Positions 27,670-32,157 of a DNA stretch of 32,157 nt are shown one piece after another. The DNA lies in the IMG/VR virus record IMGVR_UViG_3300011113_000495, positions 1 to 32,157 of that record, one strand, 5' to 3'. The DNA comes from a virus. The notes beneath the pieces were generated by a model. It was not told the DNA's origin. It worked only from the letters and a program-made list of their open reading frames with translations, and searched no databases. Each line of letters opens with the position of its first letter. The first letter of the stretch is position 1. The position numbers and the translations under genes are program-made.

Positions 27670-29063
27670 TGGCACTTAATCCTTTTTTCTTACAAGGTTC
27701 TCCGAATGAGCAAAGACTCGTTCAAGAATTAATCAATGAACAACTTCGTATTTATGGAGTAGAGGTCATTTATATTCCAAGAAAATTTGTAAGAAAGGAG
27801 ACTATACTTAAAGAAGTTTCATCATCAAAATTTGACGATAACTATGCTATTGAGGCATACATCAATAATTATGATGGTTACACTGGCCAGGGCGATCTTT
27901 TATCAAAATTTGGTGTCAGTTTAAAAGATGAAGTTAATTTAATTATCTCCAGAGAAAGATTTGAAGATTTTATATCTCCATTTATGGAGGTAGAAGATGA
28001 CAGTGAAATAGAGTTATCATCTAGACCAAAAGAAGGAGATCTTGTTTATTTTCCTTTGAGTCAAAGATTATTTGAAGTTAAATTTGTAGAACATGAACAA
28101 CCATTTTATCAATTGGGAAAATTATATGTTTATGAATTAAAATGTGAATTGTTTGAATATGAAGATGAAATTATTGATACTACAATTGATGAAATAGATA
28201 AAAAAATTCAAGATGATGGATATATTACGACTCTCAATTTAATTTCTGCAGGATCTACCGCAACAGCAACTGCAACTATTGGAACTGGTTATATTAGACA
28301 AATATATCTCAACAATGATGGTAGAGGTTATACATCAGCACCAATAGTTTCTATATCCACAGCACCATCTGGCGGCACAAATGCATCTGCTGTTGCAATA
28401 ACGACTTCTGTTGCGGGGGTTAGATCAATTAAAGAAATTTTACTAATAAATGCTGGAACAGGTTATACTGTAGCACCAACAATCACAATTTCTGGCGGAG
28501 GTGGATCTGGTGCCGCTGCAACATGTTCAATTGAAACTTCCCAATCTGGAATTGTCACTTTCACCATGACAAATTCGGGAAGTGGTTATGGTGCAAAACC
28601 GTTAGTAACAATTACAGGATCTGTTGGGACTGGTCAAACAGCAGTTGCTCAATCTGTTGTAGGTTCTGATAATTCAATTACTTCAATAAGAATACAAAAT
28701 CCAGGTGCAGGATATACTGTTGCACCTACTGTAACAATTGCATCCCCACCAGTCATATCTGGATCTGGAACTTACTTGTTTAATGAAATTGTTTCTGGGT
28801 CAGTGTCCAAAACAAAAGCAAGAGTTAAGTCTTGGGATAAAGATACTAATGTTCTTAAAGTATCTTTTGTTGGAATAGGAACTGTTATTTCTGGTTTTTA
28901 TCCAAACGAACTTGTTGTTGGTACAGCATCATCAGCATCTTATGCAGTCTCATCTTATGAAACGTGGGATTTATATGATAAATATAGTGAAAATAAAACA
29001 ATTGAAGACGCAGCAGATCAAATTATAGACTTTTCACAATCTAATCCATTCGGTAACTTTTAA
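27669..29063 (+). CDS. gp14: Neck protein gp14 with repeat insertion (464 aa)
   Basis: 464 residues against 256 in T4. The N-terminal part matches T4 gp14: L-V-Q-E-L-I-N-E-Q-L-R-I-Y-G-V-E-V-I-Y-I-P-R-K-F (about 17-40), Y-I-N-N-Y-D-G-Y-T-G (63-72), F-G-V-S-L-K-D-E-V-N-L-I-I and E-G-D-L-V-Y-F-P-L (about 120-128). It then has F-E-V-K-F-V-E-H-E-Q-P-F-Y-Q-L-G-K; the T4 counterpart is F-E-I-N-W-V-E-P-Y-D-P-F-Y-Q-L-G. The tail end (D-Q-I-I-D-F-S-Q-S-N-P-F-G-N-F) fits the T4 end with S-S-P-F-D-N-D-F. Between them about 200 residues are inserted, including four GSGYT repeats. gp14 binds gp13 at the neck, so the insertion would project from the head-tail collar. Coupled by TAATG overlaps to gp13 and gp15. 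Confidence 0.9.
   Translation: MALNPFFLQGSPNEQRLVQELINEQLRIYGVEVIYIPRKFVRKETILKEVSSSKFDDNYAIEAYINNYDGYTGQGDLLSKFGVSLKDEVNLIISRERFEDFISPFMEVEDDSEIELSSRPKEGDLVYFPLSQRLFEVKFVEHEQPFYQLGKLYVYELKCELFEYEDEIIDTTIDEIDKKIQDDGYITTLNLISAGSTATATATIGTGYIRQIYLNNDGRGYTSAPIVSISTAPSGGTNASAVAITTSVAGVRSIKEILLINAGTGYTVAPTITISGGGGSGAAATCSIETSQSGIVTFTMTNSGSGYGAKPLVTITGSVGTGQTAVAQSVVGSDNSITSIRIQNPGAGYTVAPTVTIASPPVISGSGTYLFNEIVSGSVSKTKARVKSWDKDTNVLKVSFVGIGTVISGFYPNELVVGTASSASYAVSSYETWDLYDKYSENKTIEDAADQIIDFSQSNPFGNF
28220..28770 (+). repeat. Four GSGYT repeats inserted in gp14
   Basis: Four clear units with G-Y at codons 28326, 28461, 28584 and 28710, giving spacings of 45, 41 and 42 residues. Each unit reads I-x-x-I-x-(L/I)-x-N-x-G-x-G-Y-(T/G)-x-(A/K)-P-x-V-x-I-(S/T), then a Gly/Ala-rich G-S-G-A-A-A-T or G-T-G-Q-T-A-V stretch and a polar turn. 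The most regular array of this repeat in the window. Confidence 0.85.
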
Positions 29064-29860
29064 TGTTAGGAACTTATTTTTATCACGAAATTATTAGAAG
29101 AACTGTCATTGCTTTTGGCACTCTTTTTAATGACATCAATATCAGACATAAGGATTCTTCTGGTGATAGCATAAGTCAAATGAAAGTTCCTTTAGCTTAT
29201 GGACCCATTCAAAAGTTTCTTGCAAGAATTGAACAGCAACCTGAGTTGAACAAACCAATTGCAATGACTTTGCCCAGGTTATCATTTGAGATGACTTCAA
29301 TTCAATATGATGCAACAAGAAAAGCAAATATAACTCAAACATTTAAAGCATCTGATGGTACAAACTTAAAAAAAGTTTATTTGCCAGTTCCTTATAATTT
29401 AGGTTTTCAATTAAATTTGATTGCCAAACTAAATGATGATGCTTTACAAGTAGTTGAACAAATTTTACCATACTTTCAACCATCTTTTAACCTTACTGTA
29501 GATCTCATTGATTCAATAGGAGAAAAAAGAGATATTCCAGTTGTTTTAGAGAATGTATCTTTTACAGATGATTATGAGGGAGATTTTTCTACAAGAAGAA
29601 TTTTAATATATACATTTAACTTTACTGCAAAAACTTATCTCTTTGGTCCTATTGCAGAATCTACTGATGGTCTCATTCGTAAGGTTCAAGTTGATTACTA
29701 TACGTCAACTGATACAACAACAGCGAAGAGAGAAATGAGATATACAGTAGTTCCAGATCCAGTTGATGCAGGTCCAGATGATGATTTTGGATTTACAGAA
29801 TCTATTGAAATGTTCTTTGACGGAAAAGAATATAGTCCAACACAACAAAAAGATATTTAA
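29063..29860 (+). CDS. gp15: Tail sheath stabiliser and completion protein gp15
   Basis: 265 residues against 272 in T4. gp15 caps the tail tube and sheath and joins the tail to the gp13/gp14 neck. The N-terminus G-T-Y-F-Y-H-E-I-I-R-R parallels T4 G-Y-F-Y-N-S-S-F-R-R. Most telling is V-E-Q-I-L-P-Y-F-Q-P-S-F at 131-142, identical over ten residues to T4. Then come K-R-D-I-P-V-V-L-E-N-V (T4 K-R-D-I-K-I-V-L) and A-E-S-T-D-G-L-I-R-K with V-V-P-D-P-V-D-A near the end (T4 A-E-G-L-I-R and V-V-P-R-D-I-D). No insertion. The ATG overlaps the gp14 stop by one base. The identification is firm. Confidence 0.95.
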   Translation: MLGTYFYHEIIRRTVIAFGTLFNDINIRHKDSSGDSISQMKVPLAYGPIQKFLARIEQQPELNKPIAMTLPRLSFEMTSIQYDATRKANITQTFKASDGTNLKKVYLPVPYNLGFQLNLIAKLNDDALQVVEQILPYFQPSFNLTVDLIDSIGEKRDIPVVLENVSFTDDYEGDFSTRRILIYTFNFTAKTYLFGPIAESTDGLIRKVQVDYYTSTDTTTAKREMRYTVVPDPVDAGPDDDFGFTESIEMFFDGKEYSPTQQKDI

Positions 29861-29865
29861 AGATT

Positions 29866-30288
29866 ATGAAAAATAATTATGATGAGTTGGATTCTACTTT
29901 CAATATTGAAAGTCAGATTGTAGAGGTAGAGAAAGTTAAAGGGGAGTTGGATATTGCTCCTTTGAAATCTGATGACATTAAAAAAGATTACGAATATACC
30001 AGAGCAAATTTATACTCCTTGATAGAAAAGGGGCAAGAGGCAATCAACGGTATTATGGAACTTGCTGGAGAAGGTGCAAGTCCAAGAGCTTATGAAGTTG
30101 CTGGTCAATTAATTAAAAATGTTGGTGACGTTACAGATAAACTTATAGATCTTCAAAAGAAATTAAAAGAAGTAGAAGAAGACGTAACAAAAACAACTAA
30201 TAACGTAACGAATAATGCGGTGTTTGTTGGTTCAACATCAGAACTATCAAAACTACTCAAACAAGGTTTTCTAAATAATAAGGAGTAG
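29866..30288 (+). CDS. gp16: Terminase small subunit gp16
   Basis: 140 residues against 164 in T4. gp16 forms a ring that recognises DNA for packaging and stimulates the gp17 motor. K-K-D-Y-E-Y-T-R-A-N-L at 39-49 matches T4 D-D-Y-G-V-V-R-R-N-M. The central coiled helices include G-A-S-P-R-A-Y-E-V-A-G-Q-L-I (70-83; T4 A-D-S-P-R-H-M-E-V-F-A-T-L-M). The C-terminal N-N-A-V-F-V-G-S-T-S-E-L at 116-127 matches T4 Q-N-A-T-V-F-M-G-S-P-T-E-L. The T4 N-terminal segment is shortened. Five bases separate it from gp15. The large subunit gp17, next in T4, is not the next gene here; two other genes intervene before the window ends. Confidence 0.92.
   Translation: MKNNYDELDSTFNIESQIVEVEKVKGELDIAPLKSDDIKKDYEYTRANLYSLIEKGQEAINGIMELAGEGASPRAYEVAGQLIKNVGDVTDKLIDLQKKLKEVEEDVTKTTNNVTNNAVFVGSTSELSKLLKQGFLNNKE
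30271..30277 (+). promoter_or_regulatory. Late promoter of CTAAATA type for the 30301 gene
   Basis: CTAAATA is a variant of the late box described in some T4-like cyanophages. It lies in the last codons of gp16 and ends 23 nt before ATG 30301, the same geometry as the other late promoters here. An AAGGAG at 30280-30285 is 15 nt from the ATG, too far for an ordinary ribosome binding site. Confidence 0.45.
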
Positions 30289-30300
30289 TTCTTATTTCTA

Positions 30301-32013
30301 ATGAGTTGGTCTGACAAATATAAAAGATCAATTGACTGTGACAATCCAAAAGGATTTTCGCAAAGAGCTCACTGCCAAGGTAGAAAGAAAAAATTGAAAG
30401 AACAATTAAAGCCATTTAAAACAGTTGAACAGATTGCAAAGAAGCATCGTCTTGATGTTTCTTTTATTCAAAAACAACTTGATATGGGCGAACCAATTGA
30501 ACATGAGCATACTAAAAATCATAAGTTGGCAATGGAGATTGCTCTTCAGCATCTAGATGAAATTCCCGATTATTATACTCGTCTGAAAAAAATGGAAGCA
30601 TCTGCTAAAAAAGAACATAAAAAGTTCAAAGATGTAAAAATTAACGAGGAGGGTCTTCGTGATTGGTTTGGTAAGTCTAAATCAAAAGAAGGAAAACCTG
30701 GTTGGGTAAATGTTGTTACTGGTGGAACTTGTGCAAGTGATGAACCTGGTGAAGGAACACCTAAGTGCGTTTCATCGGCAAAAAGAGCAAGTATGACTAA
30801 AGCAGAAAGACTTTCTGCAGCAAGAAGAAAAAAAGCAGCAGATCCTGGACAACAACAAAAGTCTGGTGCTGCTAAACCAACGTATGTCTCTACAGATCCA
30901 AAGAAAAAAATGAAAGAAGAAATAGATTTACAAGAAGTTAAAGATAAACCAGGAAAAAGTAGCGGTAAAAAAGATGCTTGCTATCATAAAGTAAAATCAA
31001 GATATGATGTTTGGCCAAGTGCATATGCATCTGGAGCGTTGGTTAAATGTCGTAAAGTTGGTGCTGATAATTGGGGAACAAAATCAGAGGAGGCACAAAT
31101 GATTAGATACTGTCCAAAATGTGAAAAAAATGAAACTCGTGATGAGTGTAAGTATGGACCAAAATATTGGGATATGTTTTCTAGACCTTCTGCTTTAACT
31201 ACTAATCAGTTAAAGTATAATATTGCAACTGTTCATCCTGGCAATTTTCCAGAGTCATATGACCACGAGTATTCAATGGCTCGCTCTGAACTTTCCACAA
31301 TTATTGCTGCTGCAAAAAGACTTCGTAAAAAAATGAAGGGCGAAGGCAACATTGAGGCATGGGTTCAGTCAAAGATTACTAAAGCAGCAGACTACATTGA
31401 TGCCGCTGCCGATTATGTAGATAGTGGTGAGATGAGTACAGAAGGTGTTAGTTTTGAAATTGGCGGCAGAAAAACAACAGGTCTTGCATCAATGACTCCT
31501 GGTGATGTAAAAAGAAAAATGGAAGCAGATCCAGGTTCAGCAGAAAAACTTGGACAAAAATATAAAGAGGTAAGACAAAAAATTACCCTACCGTTAGCAA
31601 ATTCACAAGAGTTGGAAGGTGAAGTCATTGATGAGGCAGGTAAAAAATGTTGGCCAGGATATAAGAAAAAAGGGACTCAAAAACTCTTTGGAAAAACTTA
31701 TAATCGTTGTGTAAAAGCAGAGCAATTTTCTAACTGGAGAGAAGAACTGGCAGAAGACTGGCAAAAGGTTAATCGCCAAGACAAAACTGATGGTTTGAGT
31801 CCTGCCGCTGTCAAGGCATATCGTCGTGAGAATCCAGGTTCAAAACTTCAGACTGCAGTAACAGAAAAGAATCCAGAAGGTAAAAGAGCAAAGCGCCGTG
31901 CTTCATTTTGCCGTCGTATGAAAGGTATGAAGTCAAAACTTACTTCTGCAAAAACTGCAAGAGATCCTGATTCCAAAATCAACAAAGCCCTTCGTCGTTG
32001 GAACTGTAACTAA
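30301..32013 (+). CDS. Basic mosaic protein of short phage modules, Cys-bearing (570 aa)
   Basis: 570 residues, strongly basic, assembled from short segments. A 1-31: W-S-D-K-Y-K-R-S-I-D-C-D-N-P-K-G-F-S and A-H-C-Q-G. B 36-100: DUF5661-like, E-H-E-H-T-K-N-H-K-L-A-M-E-I-A and D-Y-Y-T-R-L-K-K-M-E. C 118-205: D-W-F-G-K-S, T-G-G-T-C-A-S, T-K-A-E-R-L-S-A-A-R-R-K-K-A and P-T-Y-V-S-T-D-P. D 221-260: A-C-Y-H-K-V-K-S-R-Y-D-V-W-P-S-A-Y-A-S-G-A-L-V-K-C. E 267-294: Y-C-P-K-C-x9-C, a likely zinc site. F 297-378: helical. G 447-475: C-W-P-G-Y-K-K-K-G and Y-N-R-C. H 498-570: S-F-C-R-R-M-K-G-M and N-K-A-L-R-R-W-N-C. I recall similar pieces, separately combined, in uncharacterised marine phage proteins. Position after gp16 and its charge suggest a DNA-associated or internal head protein; this is inference. 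CTAAATA late box upstream. Confidence 0.75.
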   Translation: MSWSDKYKRSIDCDNPKGFSQRAHCQGRKKKLKEQLKPFKTVEQIAKKHRLDVSFIQKQLDMGEPIEHEHTKNHKLAMEIALQHLDEIPDYYTRLKKMEASAKKEHKKFKDVKINEEGLRDWFGKSKSKEGKPGWVNVVTGGTCASDEPGEGTPKCVSSAKRASMTKAERLSAARRKKAADPGQQQKSGAAKPTYVSTDPKKKMKEEIDLQEVKDKPGKSSGKKDACYHKVKSRYDVWPSAYASGALVKCRKVGADNWGTKSEEAQMIRYCPKCEKNETRDECKYGPKYWDMFSRPSALTTNQLKYNIATVHPGNFPESYDHEYSMARSELSTIIAAAKRLRKKMKGEGNIEAWVQSKITKAADYIDAAADYVDSGEMSTEGVSFEIGGRKTTGLASMTPGDVKRKMEADPGSAEKLGQKYKEVRQKITLPLANSQELEGEVIDEAGKKCWPGYKKKGTQKLFGKTYNRCVKAEQFSNWREELAEDWQKVNRQDKTDGLSPAAVKAYRRENPGSKLQTAVTEKNPEGKRAKRRASFCRRMKGMKSKLTSAKTARDPDSKINKALRRWNCN

Positions 32014-32014
32014 G

Positions 32015-32157
32015 ATGAAATCATTTAAAGAGTTTCTATCAGAAAGTATCAATATTGCTGGAGACTTCAACGGCAATCTTTATATGAATAGTTCTGACAC
32101 ACAATCAGAACCAGTTAGAGAATCTTTTCTTGCTGATATTGTATGGCAAGGAAAGTT
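32015..32157 (+). CDS. Start of a protein with a T4 capsid-targeting-like N-terminus (partial)
   Basis: ATG 32015 opens a frame that runs off the window after 47 codons. It begins M-K-S-F-K-E-F-L-S-E-S. T4 internal protein III starts with the ten-residue capsid-targeting sequence M-K-T-Y-Q-E-F-I-A-E, cut by the gp21 protease after Glu10. The match is M-K-(S/T)-(F/Y)-x-E-F-(L/I)-x-E, with the Glu at the same position and an L-x-E cleavage pattern. The next part reads I-N-I-A-G-D-F-N-G-N-L-Y-M-N-S-S-D-T, a beta-type start. This suggests, without proving, a protein packed inside the prohead. It starts one base after the stop of the 570-residue gene. The remainder lies outside the window. Confidence 0.75.
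   Translation, partial: MKSFKEFLSESINIAGDFNGNLYMNSSDTQSEPVRESFLADIVWQGK

Noticed and set aside
28220-28770. CRISPR array or DNA tandem repeat suggested by regular spacing
   Set aside because: Periodicity is at protein level (41-45 residues); the DNA of the units is diverged and in frame throughout.

Overview
The window is a stretch of the late structural region of a T4-like contractile-tailed phage (myovirus), almost certainly a marine cyanophage of the Synechococcus/Prochlorococcus group. The case rests on recognisable T4 neck, baseplate and terminase homologues in T4 order (gp25, gp6, gp7, gp8, then gp13, gp14, gp15, gp16), a phage-borne S-adenosylmethionine decarboxylase (speD) next to gp25, T4-type late promoters (ATAAATA/CTAAATA) and an AT-rich base composition. 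All genes are on the + strand. No tRNA, CRISPR array, integrase or insertion sequence is visible. The host genus cannot be decided from this window.

Region by region. (1) 1-1902 is a small accessory block: an AbrB-like 56-residue protein, a good sigma70-type promoter (TTGACA, 17 bp, TATGAT) overlapping its stop codon, a GT-A glycosyltransferase-like protein, two small proteins (one very basic) and a 196-residue protein with ATP-grasp-like motifs. (2) 1898-2583 holds speD behind a late promoter, followed by a 67-nt leader with two stem-loops and an 82-residue protein of unknown function. (3) 2608-25639 is the baseplate block: gp25, gp6, a giant 3963-residue gp7-type protein whose T4-gp7-like core sits at its N-terminus, gp8 and a 2393-residue DUF4815-type protein. 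Together the giant gp7 and the DUF4815 protein occupy about 60% of the window. (4) 25636-26827 holds four small proteins, two of them probably structural, where T4 has genes 9 to 12 and wac. (5) 26827-30288 is the neck and packaging block gp13-gp14-gp15-gp16, largely joined by TAATG stop/start overlaps. (6) 30301-32157 holds a 570-residue basic, Cys-bearing mosaic protein and the start of a gene whose N-terminus looks like the T4 capsid-targeting sequence, inserted after gp16 where T4 would continue with gp17.

How the genes work together: gp25, gp6, gp7 and gp8 build the baseplate wedge. The 2393-residue protein and its small neighbours probably replace the T4 gp9-gp12 fibre-attachment layer. 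gp13, gp14 and gp15 close the head and tail at the neck, and gp16 starts DNA packaging with the large terminase expected downstream. SpeD would feed polyamine synthesis during late infection. Five late promoters sit 19-23 nt upstream of their start codons.

The strongest unusual signals are: the rearranged and enlarged gp7 with an embedded YHYH-like domain; a GSGYT-type repeat shared by gp7, gp8, the DUF4815 protein and gp14; the mosaic 570-residue protein with possible head-protease sites between its modules; and the T4 CTS-like N-terminus at 32015. Family assignments come from recognition of sequence motifs and recollection of T4 proteins, without any search.
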